Positions 45,300 to 54,678 of a stretch of DNA of 64,000 bases are shown here, in pieces. Origin of the DNA: Eubacteriaceae bacterium (GTDB lineage: Bacteria; Bacillota; Clostridia; Peptostreptococcales; Anaerovoracaceae); assembly GCA_902362435.1 (NCBI GenBank), contig CABIWW010000003.1, forward strand, positions 1-64,000. The letters run 5' to 3'. Below the pieces are notes generated by a model, which saw only the letters and a list, made by a program, of their open reading frames with translations, was not told the origin of the DNA and did not search any database. The position numbers and the translations under genes were made by a program. The first letter of the stretch is position 1. Every line of letters starts with the position of its first letter.

Positions 45300-45600
45300 A
45301 TAAAAAAAACTCGTCTTTGACAGAATTTTAATTCTATCAAGGACGAGTGTTACCCGCGGTGCCACCTTAATTTCATGGTCTGACCCATGCTCTCTGCAGA
45401 ATACCATCATATTCCCGGCAACTGACGTATGCCTCCACGTCGCAGAATACTCAGCCTGATACAAGGCCTTTGACTGCGCCCTCGGCGGTCCATTTGGCAG
45501 CCTGCATTTCCATCCGGCTCGCACCATCCCGGACTCTCTGTGGGCGCATTACTGCTTTTATCTCCGCTTCAACGGTTTATTTCATTGTTTATTTTCTACA
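45300..45600 (-). promoter_or_regulatory. Tryptophan-specific T-box leader
   Basis: On the minus strand the leader carries the T-box sequence GGTGGCACCGCGGGT (about 45352-45366), which pairs in the antiterminator, and the competing terminator (45301-45348). Stem I has AGAGAGTCCGGGATGG-type elements, and a TGG codon at 45490-45492 (AAATGGACC context) fits the specifier loop. Uncharged tRNA-Trp would bind and allow read-through into trpEGDCFBA. Confidence 0.93.
45309..45348 (-). terminator. T-box-controlled terminator hairpin
   Basis: On the minus strand ACTCGTCCTTGATAGAATT pairs with its near-complement ending GACGAGT, followed by eight T (45301-45308). It forms when charged tRNA-Trp is present. 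Confidence 0.88.
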
Positions 45601-45629
45601 AAAATACCACACATTTATGTGTTTGTCAA
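45601..45629 (-). promoter_or_regulatory. Promoter of the trp operon
   Basis: On the minus strand TTGACA (45624-45629), 17 bp and TATTTT (45601-45606), directly upstream of the T-box leader. Confidence 0.75.
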
Positions 45630-45688
45630 CAATTTACACGAATTTTTCTGTATTTTATTCATGCTTTTTTATTAACATGCACAGAAGG

Positions 45689-46822
45689 CTATCTGTCGAC
45701 TACCTCGAGCAGCTTTGATTTGAGCTCGTTCTCCATCTTGCGCAGCTCGGTTTCCGCCTCCGATCTTCTGCGGCGTCCCTCCTGCTGGATCTCCATCACT
45801 TCGTCGAGTGTCGAGATCAGCGTCTGGTTAGTATGCTGCAGCGTCTCGATGTCCACGATGCCGCGTTCTGTCTCCTTCGCAGTCTCCACAGTCGCCATCT
45901 TGAGCGTGTCAGCATTCTTTTTGAGCAGCTCGTTTGTCATATCAGTCACTTCACGATGTGCCTTCACGGCATCGCTCGAATGCGCAACTCCGAGGGCTAA
46001 CACCATCTGGCTCTTCCAGAGAGGGACCGTATTGACGATCGTCGACTGGATCTTTTCCACCATCATCGTGTTATTGCCCTGCACGAGCCTTATCTGCGGC
46101 GCTGTCTGTATCGAGATCGTTCTCGTCAGCTCAAGATCGTGCAGCTTTTTCTCAAAACGCTGACACTTGGACTCCAGATCCTTTGCAGCCTGCACATCTT
46201 CCGGCAGTCCGCTTGTCTTAGCCTTCTGCACCAGCTCAGCCAGCTCGCCGTTTCTCACCTGTTCGAGTTTTTTCTTTCCCGCCATTATGTACATCGTCAG
46301 TTCCTTGAAATACGTCAGGTTCGCGTCGTACATCTTGTCCATCACAGCGATGTCCTTGAGCAGCTGCACCTGATGACCCTCCAGGATCTTGCAGATGCTT
46401 TCCACATTGGTCTCGACCCTGGCGTAACGCGTCTTCAGAGCCTCGATCTTGTTCTTTCCTTTCTTGAAAAATCCGAACAGACCTTTCTCTTCCTCGGCAT
46501 CGAAGCTTTTGAGCTCTGTCACTACTCCCGTGAGCAGGTCCCCGACTTCACCGAGATCCTTAGTCTTCACCTTTTCGAGAGCCGTCTCGGAAAAGTCCGC
46601 CATCTTCTTCTGAGTCCCTGCACCATACTGCAGTATAGCTGTAGAGTCATTCAGATCTATCTGCTGTGCGAATGCATCGACCATCTGCTGTTCTTCCGGT
46701 GTCAGCACCGGTTCTTCGACAGTTTCAGGCTCTTCTGCCACTACCATCTGTGCGGTTTCTGCTTCTTTGAACGGATCCAGCGTCAGTGACGGCGCTGCTG
46801 CCTCTTTGAATTCCATATCCAT
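45689..46822 (-). CDS. telA: Toxic anion resistance protein TelA family
   Basis: A 377-residue soluble, mostly helical protein of the TelA/KlaA family. The body from about 60 on is long coiled coil (KTKDLGEVGDLLTGVVTELK, NVESICKILEGHQVQLLKDI, LTRTISIQTAPQIRLVQGNN). The family is linked to tellurite resistance and to membrane or cell-envelope stress; the biochemical role is unknown. It follows xpaC by 19 bp, a widely conserved pairing. GGAGAAAGAAA precedes ATG 46822. Confidence 0.92.
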   Translation of the reverse strand: MDMEFKEAAAPSLTLDPFKEAETAQMVVAEEPETVEEPVLTPEEQQMVDAFAQQIDLNDSTAILQYGAGTQKKMADFSETALEKVKTKDLGEVGDLLTGVVTELKSFDAEEEKGLFGFFKKGKNKIEALKTRYARVETNVESICKILEGHQVQLLKDIAVMDKMYDANLTYFKELTMYIMAGKKKLEQVRNGELAELVQKAKTSGLPEDVQAAKDLESKCQRFEKKLHDLELTRTISIQTAPQIRLVQGNNTMMVEKIQSTIVNTVPLWKSQMVLALGVAHSSDAVKAHREVTDMTNELLKKNADTLKMATVETAKETERGIVDIETLQHTNQTLISTLDEVMEIQQEGRRRRSEAETELRKMENELKSKLLEVVDR

Positions 46823-46841
46823 TTTCTTTCTCCAGTCTTCT

Positions 46842-48242
46842 TTATTTCTTTAAACCGTCTTCCATCAGACCTTCCTGTGCCAGCATCGTCTGCAGCACAG
46901 AAATATCAGATGAGACATCCCATGCAGTATCTTCGAATAAATTATCCAGCAGCTTTGCAAATGCGCTGTTCAGCGTATCAAGCGTGTCCTCGATCTCTTT
47001 CTTCGAATTCAATATGTTTTCGCCCTGAACAGGCTGCCTGTCGAGTTCTTCATATGCCCCCAGAAGCTTGACTGTCATCGGAAGATAGTAATCCATCATC
47101 TTCCTCAGATCACGGGCATTTTCCGGATGCGCCTCGGTCTGCTGGAAGATCCTCCTCACCAGCAGCTCCATCCTGTATATCTTCTCCGAGACTTCCTCTC
47201 CCGGTATGGCGTCATTGCTCTTTCGTATGCTTTCTATGTATTCGCTGCCTTTCTCCAGTATCGCTCTCACCTCAGGAGTCAGCCCGCCGGTGCGTTTCAG
47301 CTCTTCTTCACGCATCCTGGCCTCCTCTGCCTCACGTTCTCTTGTGTTTTTCTCTGTTTCAAGATACTGTTCATAGACCCGGTTCGATACCATCAGGCAT
47401 TTTTCGCTCTTGTCGAGATGCCCCTGCAGGAACCATCCCTTCCCGAGCATTTTTCTGATGTCCCTTATTATCTCCTTCTCAGACTTATGACAGTAGACCG
47501 CAAGCTTTTCTATATCTGCATACTCGCTGTTTTCCAGGCTGCGCACGTACTGATCGAACCGCTTGGCGAGGCTCAGCCCAGTAGCGCCCTTCACGATCAG
47601 AAAAACGCCTGCCGCAAGCATTATAAACAGCATTATCGCAGACCCGATCTTTGCACCTGCTGCAGAAAAAGCTATGCTGATCAGCAGTGATATCAGAGGC
47701 AGAAAACTAAGCGAAGCCACGATTATTCCTGACACCAGCATCGCGATCGCTCCGCCGCGGCGTTTACTGCTGCCCGCGAACAGCGATGTGTTTTTTGCAA
47801 AGGCTGCAGGTCTGCTGTCTGCCCTGTATGCATATCCTCTGGTCTGCTGCCTGTGCAGATTCGATGAAGCTGATCCCTGATTTCCCGGGCCCGTCGCAGT
47901 CCCTGCTGCTTCGGAGCCTGACGCACTGCCGGGCCTGCCGTAATCATAGGCTTCGGCCTGTCCCTGCTGTCTGTTTTCATGACCTGCCGGTCCCGCCTGC
48001 TGTGAAGCCTGACCCGCAGCTCCGTTGTTTGATGTGCCATTATTTCTGCTGCCGTTTTTACCGCTCAGATCGAAATCCCATCCGTCTCCGCTCCGGAACT
48101 CCTCTCCGCTTATTCCCTGAAAAGCTTTTTTTATCGTTCTGTTGATATTTTCATTAAGTCGACCGAAATCCCCCATATGCACCGCATCCTCTATTATGCG
48201 GTTAAGGTCTCCGCCGAGATCATTCCAGTCTTTACCGTTCAT
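46842..48242 (-). CDS. xpaC: XpaC family membrane protein (5-bromo-4-chloroindolyl phosphate hydrolysis)
   Basis: A 466-residue protein. The first ~150 residues are low complexity, rich in Gly, Ser, Asn and Gln. Two transmembrane helices at about 163-185 and 192-215 follow. The cytoplasmic part has the XpaC winged-helix-like stretch (IEKLAVYCHKSEKEIIRDIR) and a C-terminal helical domain. Despite the family name, no phosphatase active site is visible. GGAGGATGAA precedes ATG 48242. Conserved neighbour of telA; together they may act in envelope stress. Confidence 0.88.
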   Translation of the reverse strand: MNGKDWNDLGGDLNRIIEDAVHMGDFGRLNENINRTIKKAFQGISGEEFRSGDGWDFDLSGKNGSRNNGTSNNGAAGQASQQAGPAGHENRQQGQAEAYDYGRPGSASGSEAAGTATGPGNQGSASSNLHRQQTRGYAYRADSRPAAFAKNTSLFAGSSKRRGGAIAMLVSGIIVASLSFLPLISLLISIAFSAAGAKIGSAIMLFIMLAAGVFLIVKGATGLSLAKRFDQYVRSLENSEYADIEKLAVYCHKSEKEIIRDIRKMLGKGWFLQGHLDKSEKCLMVSNRVYEQYLETEKNTREREAEEARMREEELKRTGGLTPEVRAILEKGSEYIESIRKSNDAIPGEEVSEKIYRMELLVRRIFQQTEAHPENARDLRKMMDYYLPMTVKLLGAYEELDRQPVQGENILNSKKEIEDTLDTLNSAFAKLLDNLFEDTAWDVSSDISVLQTMLAQEGLMEDGLKK

Positions 48243-48409
48243 TTCATCCTCCGTTTTTCACATACCCCGGCGCCATGCGGCGAAACTCGCCGCACCGCGG
48301 ATTTTCAATGTTATTTTATCATATTTTTATATAAATTGAAACGCAATGTTCTGACATACCTTATAAACCGCGAATGCAGAGCTGTGCACCTTTGCATAAC
48401 AGATAAAGA

Positions 48410-48436
48410 CCCGGGAACACTTAAAATGTTCCCGGG
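48410..48436 (-). terminator. Terminator after the gerQ-like gene
   Basis: CCCGGGAACA (48410-48419) pairs perfectly with TGTTCCCGGG (48427-48436), loop of 7. The minus strand continues TCTTTATC, a weak T-tract. The rest of 48243-48461 holds no gene. Confidence 0.7.
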
Positions 48437-48461
48437 CCGTATCTGCACCGGAATGCCGTGA

Positions 48462-48962
48462 TCAGTTCGCCACCTCATAAGGGTTCACCAGCTCCGAATA
48501 ATATACGTACATGCTCTTGATGCCGTAGATGTCCAGTATCCTGATGTTTCCGCTCAAATAGTCCTGCAGGATGATGTAATTTATACCCACGCCGATAAGG
48601 AATCCCTCATAGTATTCCGTTATGTTCGAACCCACGAGCTGCTGTATCCTGACGTACCTGCCGATCTGAGTCCGGAAGATACCGTTCAGATACTGCACTG
48701 AATTGTAGTCCAGTATCTCGTTGTATCCCTCAGAAAGCAGCGGATTCGGCGGCACACTGAACGTCGGATTCTCGGGCAGCACCATCGGGAACGTGTTCAT
48801 CTGATCCAGATCACCGTTTCCCAGTATGCCTGCTCCCGGCACCTCCGACACAGGTATATCGCCGTCTTCATGCGCAGACGCCTCACCTTCAACCGTATTC
48901 CCCATCACCGGAGTCATATCCTCACGTTCGATCTGCATCACGCTTCTCTGTTCTACAGACAT
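48462..48962 (-). CDS. GerQ-like spore coat protein
   Basis: A 166-residue protein whose C-terminal ~90 residues resemble GerQ of Bacillus: YLNGIFRTQIGRYVRIQQLV, then GFLIGVGINYIILQDYLSG and ILDIYGIKSMYVYY. GerQ localises the hydrolase CwlJ in the spore coat. The first ~70 residues are acidic and disordered. It lies 20 bp after the cwlJ-type gene, as in Bacillus, which strengthens the call. AGAGGTGATCGAATA precedes ATG 48962. Confidence 0.8.
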   Translation of the reverse strand: MSVEQRSVMQIEREDMTPVMGNTVEGEASAHEDGDIPVSEVPGAGILGNGDLDQMNTFPMVLPENPTFSVPPNPLLSEGYNEILDYNSVQYLNGIFRTQIGRYVRIQQLVGSNITEYYEGFLIGVGINYIILQDYLSGNIRILDIYGIKSMYVYYSELVNPYEVAN

Positions 48963-48982
48963 TTATTCGATCACCTCTCTGT

Positions 48983-49420
48983 TTAAGTTTGCGCATACAG
49001 AGCGGTCGGAATATAGAAGCAGTGATCGTTGATCCTGTTGTGTATCACGCCGACTCGTGTCGGAAAATACGAGGGGCACGATGCGCTGTACGGGTTATGA
49101 AAAAACAGCGAATTGTCCACTCCCGGCAGTATCCCGCCCTGCATCGCCCAGTCGACTATATCGTAATGCTCCTGCGACGGAGTCATATTGTATACGTTCT
49201 GGGGATTGTAAACTCCTCCCACCGAAGTCTTCATGCAGGTGAACTGATTGTTCTGCTCTATCACGTTCCTGATATTGCCGCCTTCATTTATCCTGGAAAA
49301 CTCGCCGTACGTGATGTTCGCTCTGTTCATTATCACAGTAGCGACACCCTGCATACCCGGATATCCCTCTCCTCCGGCCTCACACTGTATCAGACGTGCA
49401 AAAAGTTCTCTGGTATCCAT
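48983..49420 (-). CDS. cwlJ: Spore cortex-lytic hydrolase, CwlJ/SleB family
   Basis: A 145-residue hydrolase_2 domain protein with no signal peptide, like CwlJ. Visible are MDTRELFARLIQCEAGGEGY with the conserved Glu (EAGGE), GMQGVATVIMNRANITYGEF, VIEQNNQFTC and DNSLFFHNP. It would degrade cortex peptidoglycan during germination. The pairing with a gerQ-like gene matches Bacillus, where CwlJ needs GerQ. GGTGGAGTAAGAAGC precedes ATG 49420. Confidence 0.88.
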   Translation of the reverse strand: MDTRELFARLIQCEAGGEGYPGMQGVATVIMNRANITYGEFSRINEGGNIRNVIEQNNQFTCMKTSVGGVYNPQNVYNMTPSQEHYDIVDWAMQGGILPGVDNSLFFHNPYSASCPSYFPTRVGVIHNRINDHCFYIPTALYAQT

Positions 49421-49471
49421 CGCTTCTTACTCCACCTTTCCGTTTATCGCTATGATAATATATGCAGGCGG

Positions 49472-50878
49472 TCATTTTTTCGTTCTGAATATCAGCTTTT
49501 TTAATTTTGCTCCGTTCCACGGGATCACCGGATACAGATACGACGTCCCGACAAGCGTCTTCGTCGCCGCCATCACCGCGAGCGATATCACGAAGGCCGC
49601 TGCCATCCCGGGCCATCCGAAGAAATGCGTGCCGATCAGCATCAGTATCCTTACGAATTTTATACCGTACCCGAGTTCTATGCTCGGCTGTGTAAAGCTT
49701 GCAAGTGCCACGACAGCCATGCACAGTATCGTCTGAGGCACGAACCATCCCGACGACACTGAGAATTCGCCGAGTATCAGCGCGCCTATCACTGACAGTG
49801 ACATCCCCAGTGACTCCGGTGTGTTGAGCGAGGCCAGCTTCAGTCCGTCGATGGCAAGCTCAAGCAGCAGGAACTGCCAGAATATGCTTATCGCAAATTC
49901 TTCGTCCGTTATGAAGAACCTTATCACTTCATGCACCGGTACCGCTCCTTCTGCAAAGGCCAGGTATACAGGAGTTGCAAACAGTATAACGAGTATGTTC
50001 AGTATTCGCAGCATCCTGAAATAGTTTCCCGTCAGCATAGGGAAGTAGTAGTCGTCAACATCCTGAACGAAATCGAATATGCCGGCCGGCAGCAGTATCA
50101 CAGTAGGAGAGTTGTCGACTATTACAGCTATCTTGCCCTCTTCCAGATGAGCTGCGATCACATCCGGACGCTGGGCATATCTTACTCTGGGGAACGGATT
50201 CAGCTTGCCCAGTTTCTTGCCCAGCAGCACCTCAACGAGAGTCTGCTCTGTCACCGTGAGCCCTTTCGTCTGCAGATCCTGCAGGCTTTTCGCCAGGCGT
50301 TTCACCATGCTCATGTCCGCCTTGTTCTTCATGTATGCCATAGAAACATCGGATTTGGTTATATCACCTATCGTAAAAACCTTGAAGATCAGATTATCAT
50401 CACGGATACGCCGCCTTATCAGCGCGATATTCGTCATCATCGACTCCACGAAGCCATCTTTTGAGCCCCTCAGCGATTTTTCCTTGGACGGCTCCTCTAT
50501 CCCTCTAAGCGGATAATTCCTGCAGTCTATGATGATTATCCCGCTGTATCCCGATATGAACAGCGGCACCAGCCCCGAATAAAGGAACGTCACCGCTTTT
50601 TCAAGGTCCTCTACGACCACGGCATCGAGGAACGGCAGATTAGATGCGATGAACTGCTCCGCATCGGCCGCCTGCTCCATTTTCTCCGGCTTCAGCGAAA
50701 ACAGACTGAATATCACTCTCTGCATCATACCCCCGTCCACGAGCCCGTCGACAAAAAACATGCTCGCATCCCTGCCGCCTATCACCAGTTTTCGTTCAAG
50801 AAGATCGAAGCTTTCGCCCACCGGCACCTTTTCTCTCATCGTTCTCAGCAGTTCGCTGTATCTATCCATTTTTTCCAT
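49472..50878 (-). CDS. spoVAF: GerA-family spore protein, SpoVAF-like
   Basis: A 468-residue member of the GerA A-subunit family. The soluble N-terminal domain (about 1-285) has FVDGLVDGGMMQRVIFSLFS, GIIIIDCRNYPLRGIEEPS, LRGSKDGFVESMMTNIALIR and NPFPRVRYAQRPDVIAAHL. Four to five transmembrane helices follow (about 295-460). The VGESFDLLERKL start and PRVRYAQRPD motif are closer to SpoVAF than to GerAA, and no gerB/gerC partner is present. ATG 50878 follows GAGG within a hairpin stem. Confidence 0.82.
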   Translation of the reverse strand: MEKMDRYSELLRTMREKVPVGESFDLLERKLVIGGRDASMFFVDGLVDGGMMQRVIFSLFSLKPEKMEQAADAEQFIASNLPFLDAVVVEDLEKAVTFLYSGLVPLFISGYSGIIIIDCRNYPLRGIEEPSKEKSLRGSKDGFVESMMTNIALIRRRIRDDNLIFKVFTIGDITKSDVSMAYMKNKADMSMVKRLAKSLQDLQTKGLTVTEQTLVEVLLGKKLGKLNPFPRVRYAQRPDVIAAHLEEGKIAVIVDNSPTVILLPAGIFDFVQDVDDYYFPMLTGNYFRMLRILNILVILFATPVYLAFAEGAVPVHEVIRFFITDEEFAISIFWQFLLLELAIDGLKLASLNTPESLGMSLSVIGALILGEFSVSSGWFVPQTILCMAVVALASFTQPSIELGYGIKFVRILMLIGTHFFGWPGMAAAFVISLAVMAATKTLVGTSYLYPVIPWNGAKLKKLIFRTKK

Positions 50879-50884
50879 AAAAAA

Positions 50885-50938
50885 ACCTCGCATACTTTTG
50901 GTATTATTTTTTACGTAATTACCTTATATATGCGAGGT
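50885..50938 (-). promoter_or_regulatory. Hairpin covering the spoVAF-like gene's ribosome site
   Basis: On the minus strand ACCTCGCATA (50929-50938) pairs with TATGCGAGGT (50885-50894), followed by seven T and then ATG 50878. The GAGG ribosome site is inside the 3' arm and GGTA...TACC may nest in the loop. It could be an intrinsic terminator read in either direction or a structure that hides the ribosome site. Confidence 0.55.
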
Positions 50939-51024
50939 GTTTTCTCTTTTATATTCCGATCATAAAGCTCGCGATACAAATGATGCACACGTTATGCATC
51001 GCTGCCGCTGCCTGAGGTCTCCGG

Positions 51025-54000
51025 CTACTTGAGCTTTGCGATAAGCTCTCCTGCCTTGACCTGCTGGCCTTCGTTTATGTAGACCTTGTCGATAACGCCC
51101 TTCTGCGGAGCGAGTATGTTAGTCTCCATCTTCATAGCCTCGATAACTGCGATCGGCTGTTTTTCCTCTACTTCATCGCCTTCCTTGACGAGGACCTTGA
51201 TGATGTTTCCGGGGATGTTGGCTCCGATCTCGCTCGGATCGTTCGCATCCGCATAAACGATCTTCGATGTGGCTGATGCGAGGTTTGCAGCTTCGTCCTT
51301 GATCTTCACGGCGCTTCTGTTGCCGTTTACTTCAAATACCACGTTTCTAAAGCCTTCTTCGTCTGTCTCTCTTGCATCCGAAAGTCTTACGACAAGCTCC
51401 TTGCCCTCTGCGATCTTGATCTCGCAAGTCTCGCCTTCCGAAAGTCCATGGAAGAAGATGTCGCTGCCCATGAGTCTGAAGTTACCGTCCTTTTCAAGGC
51501 TCTTGAGGTAGTCTTCGAATACTTTAGGATATAAAGCATAGCTGAGCGCTTCCTTCTCTGTTCCTTCCAGACCATGCTCTTCTCTGAGCATCTTCTTGAT
51601 AGCGTCAAAGTCTTCATCAGGCAGGAGTTCTCCAGGTCTGCATGTGATAGGCTCTTTGCCGTGGAGCACGAGCTTCTGGAGCTTTTCAGGGAATCCGCCT
51701 TCAGGCTGCCCCATCATACCTTCGAAGTATGAAACGATCGAGTCAGGGAAGTCGATATCCTTGGCCTTCTCGTAGATATTCTCCGGAGTCAGCTCGTTCT
51801 GTACCATGAATATAGCCATGTCTCCTACAGCCTTTGATGACGGTGTTACCTTTACGATATCGCCGAGCATCTCGTTGACTGCCTTGTACATTTCCTTGAC
51901 TTCATTGAACTTGTGGCCGAGACCGAAGCTTTCGACCTGCGACTTGAGGTTGGAATACTGTCCTCCCGGCATCTCGTATTTGTATATTTCAGCTGATCCT
52001 GTCATCATATCTGATTCGAATTCCTTGTAAACAGGTCTTACTGCTGCCCAGTAGTCTGTGATTACCTGGATTCCGTCCGGATCTATGCCTGTATCTCTCT
52101 CTGTGCTTTCCATAGCTGCGACGATCGAGTTCAGTGCAGGCTGACTCGTGAGTCCCGACATGCTGTTGAACGCTGCGTCGATGATATCCACGCCTGCATT
52201 TGCAGCCATCATCAGGGTTGCCACGCCGTTGCCGCTCGTGTCGTGAGTATGGAGATGGATAGGGATCGAGATCTCGTTTTTCAGAGCCTCTATCAGCTTC
52301 TTTGCAGCCATAGGCTTCAGAAGTCCTGACATATCCTTGATGCCCAGTATATGGCTTCCTCTCTTTTCGAGTTCCTTAGCCATTCTCACATAGTAGTCGA
52401 GATTGTATTTTTCTCTGCTCGAGTCGAGTATGTCTCCTGTATAGCAGATGCATGCCTCTGCCACCTTGCCCTGGTTGAGAGTCTCATCCAGCGCTACTTC
52501 CATACCCTGTATCCAGTTGAGCGAGTCGAATATCCTGAAAACATCGATGCCTGATGCAGCCGATTCCTTGACGAATCTTCTGATCACATTGTCAGGATAG
52601 TTCTTGTATCCTACGCCGTTCGCACCTCTGAGGAGCATCTGGAACATGATATTCGGGATCTTTTTCCTGAGCGTTTCAAGTCTCTCCCACGGCGATTCCT
52701 TGAGGAATCTGTACGATGTATCGAACGTTGCTCCGCCCCACATTTCGAGTGAGAAGAGGTTCTGTCCGTACAGAGATACAGCAGGTGCGATCTTCTCCAT
52801 ATCGACAGTTCTTACTCTCGTAGCCATCAGCGACTGCTGAGCATCTCTCATAGTAGTATCTGTGATGAGGAGCTTCTTCTGATCCTTTACCCAGTCTACC
52901 AGACCTTCAGGTCCCTTTTCATCGAGTATCTGCTTAGTTCCGCTGAGTCCTGCAGTCTCCTCAGGCTTCAGTCTAGGGAATACAGGAACGTCGAACTGCG
53001 GCTTGATACCTCTGTTTCCGTTTACGAACTTTTCTCCGAGGTAAGTGAGGACCTTGAGCTCCTTGTCTTCACGAACCATGATGTTGAACAGTTCCGGATT
53101 GTCTGCGATGAATCCGGTGTCGCAGTTTCCGGCTCTGAACGTAGGATGGTTCAGTACATTGAGGAGGAAAGCTCTGTTCGTCTTCACTCCCGTTACCTTC
53201 ATTTCCTTGAGAGCTCTCTTCGCCTTGTTCACAGCATCATTGAAGCTTCTCGCCCATGAAGTCACCTTTACGAGCAGGCTGTCGTAGTAAGGTGAGATGA
53301 CAGCATTGACGAATGCATTTCCTGCATCGAGTCTGATGCCGTATCCGCCCGCACTCGTATACTTCGTGATAACGCCCGTGTCAGGTGCGAATCCGTTGAT
53401 CGGATCCTCTGTCGTAAGTCTGCACTGGATCGAGAATCCTCTAGGCTGTATCTGATCCTGGCTCTTGATATTTATCTCGTCTGAATCCAGGCTGTATCCC
53501 TCTGCGATGAGGATCTGCGACTGTACGATATCGATGCCCGTAGTCATCTCTGTTACAGTATGCTCTACCTGTATTCTAGGGTTCATTTCTATGAAATAGT
53601 GGTTTCCTTCATGGTCCACGAGGAACTCCACAGTTCCGGCACTCTTGTAGTTCACTGCCTGTGCGATCTTCTTCGCATCTGCACAGATATTCTGTCTCTG
53701 CTCTTCTGTGATGGAAAGCGCAGGTGTGAATTCTACGACCTTCTGATGTCTTCTCTGGATCGAGCAGTCACGTTCATAGAGATGAACGATATTGCCGTAG
53801 TTGTCTCCGAGGATCTGCACTTCGATGTGCTTAGGTCTTTCGAGATATTTTTCGATGAAGATATCGTCGATACCGAATGCCTTCTTAGCTTCGCTCTTTG
53901 CGCTTCTGAACTGTTCAGGCATCTCCTCTCTGCTTCTGACGATCCTCATTCCTCTGCCGCCGCCGCCTGCTGCAGCTTTGAGCATTACAGGATAACCGCA

Positions 54001-54468
54001 GTCCTCTGCGAATCTGAGAGCGACTTCTTCTGAAGGTATCGTCTCTGTCATTCCGGGTATAGTAGGTACACCTACCTTGTTTGCCACGATCTTTGACTTT
54101 ACCTTGTCTCCGAGATTGTCCATCATAGTGTGGTCAGGTCCTATGAATACGATGCCCTCATCTTCACACGCCTTTGCAAATTCAACATTTTCAGCCAGGA
54201 ATCCATATCCCGGGTGGATAGCGTCAACACCTTTAGCTTTCGCAAGCTCGATGATCTCGTCTATCGCCAGGTATGCATCTACCGGAGATTTTCCTCTTCC
54301 CACCTGATAAGCCTCGTCTGCCTTTGTTCTGAATAATGTATTCTTATCCTCTTCTGAATAGATAGCTACACTTCTTATTCCTAATTCTTTGCAGGCTCTG
54401 AATATTCTGATGGCTATTTCGCCTCGGTTGGCTACCAGTACACGCTTGAATTTTCTGCCTTGCTCCAT
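51025..54468 (-). CDS. pyc: Pyruvate carboxylase
   Basis: A 1147-residue single-chain biotin enzyme that carboxylates pyruvate to oxaloacetate. The biotin carboxylase domain begins RVLVANRGEIAIRIFRACKE and has KAAAGGGGRGMRIV and EMNPRIQVEHTVTE. The carboxyltransferase domain starts with TDTTMRDAQQSLMATRVRT, and the BCCP domain ends the protein with EAMKMETNILAPQKG, the Lys carrying biotin. Start GAAAGGAGACTCGGAAT precedes ATG 54468. A Crp/Fnr gene lies upstream on the same strand. Use together with PPDK suggests oxaloacetate/PEP routing typical of anaerobes. Confidence 0.98.
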   Translation of the reverse strand: MEQGRKFKRVLVANRGEIAIRIFRACKELGIRSVAIYSEEDKNTLFRTKADEAYQVGRGKSPVDAYLAIDEIIELAKAKGVDAIHPGYGFLAENVEFAKACEDEGIVFIGPDHTMMDNLGDKVKSKIVANKVGVPTIPGMTETIPSEEVALRFAEDCGYPVMLKAAAGGGGRGMRIVRSREEMPEQFRSAKSEAKKAFGIDDIFIEKYLERPKHIEVQILGDNYGNIVHLYERDCSIQRRHQKVVEFTPALSITEEQRQNICADAKKIAQAVNYKSAGTVEFLVDHEGNHYFIEMNPRIQVEHTVTEMTTGIDIVQSQILIAEGYSLDSDEINIKSQDQIQPRGFSIQCRLTTEDPINGFAPDTGVITKYTSAGGYGIRLDAGNAFVNAVISPYYDSLLVKVTSWARSFNDAVNKAKRALKEMKVTGVKTNRAFLLNVLNHPTFRAGNCDTGFIADNPELFNIMVREDKELKVLTYLGEKFVNGNRGIKPQFDVPVFPRLKPEETAGLSGTKQILDEKGPEGLVDWVKDQKKLLITDTTMRDAQQSLMATRVRTVDMEKIAPAVSLYGQNLFSLEMWGGATFDTSYRFLKESPWERLETLRKKIPNIMFQMLLRGANGVGYKNYPDNVIRRFVKESAASGIDVFRIFDSLNWIQGMEVALDETLNQGKVAEACICYTGDILDSSREKYNLDYYVRMAKELEKRGSHILGIKDMSGLLKPMAAKKLIEALKNEISIPIHLHTHDTSGNGVATLMMAANAGVDIIDAAFNSMSGLTSQPALNSIVAAMESTERDTGIDPDGIQVITDYWAAVRPVYKEFESDMMTGSAEIYKYEMPGGQYSNLKSQVESFGLGHKFNEVKEMYKAVNEMLGDIVKVTPSSKAVGDMAIFMVQNELTPENIYEKAKDIDFPDSIVSYFEGMMGQPEGGFPEKLQKLVLHGKEPITCRPGELLPDEDFDAIKKMLREEHGLEGTEKEALSYALYPKVFEDYLKSLEKDGNFRLMGSDIFFHGLSEGETCEIKIAEGKELVVRLSDARETDEEGFRNVVFEVNGNRSAVKIKDEAANLASATSKIVYADANDPSEIGANIPGNIIKVLVKEGDEVEEKQPIAVIEAMKMETNILAPQKGVIDKVYINEGQQVKAGELIAKLK

Positions 54469-54678
54469 ATTCCGAGTCTCCTTTCTCTTCCTTTTATGAT
54501 ATTTATTATTTTTGACTACATTAAGATAAAATGATTATCAAACTATTTTATCATTCTTTTTGTTTATTTTCTACTATTATATTTGTTTTTTTGTGGTATT
54601 TTCTAAAAAGACGGCTATTCCGTAAATAACCATAAATCCCGATGCATCGATATTCACTGTAACTAGACGTCTGCCGCA

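Noticed and set aside
45228..45527. 99-residue minus-strand frame upstream of trpE
   Set aside because: It reads through the T-box and its terminator, so its sequence is explained by the RNA element.
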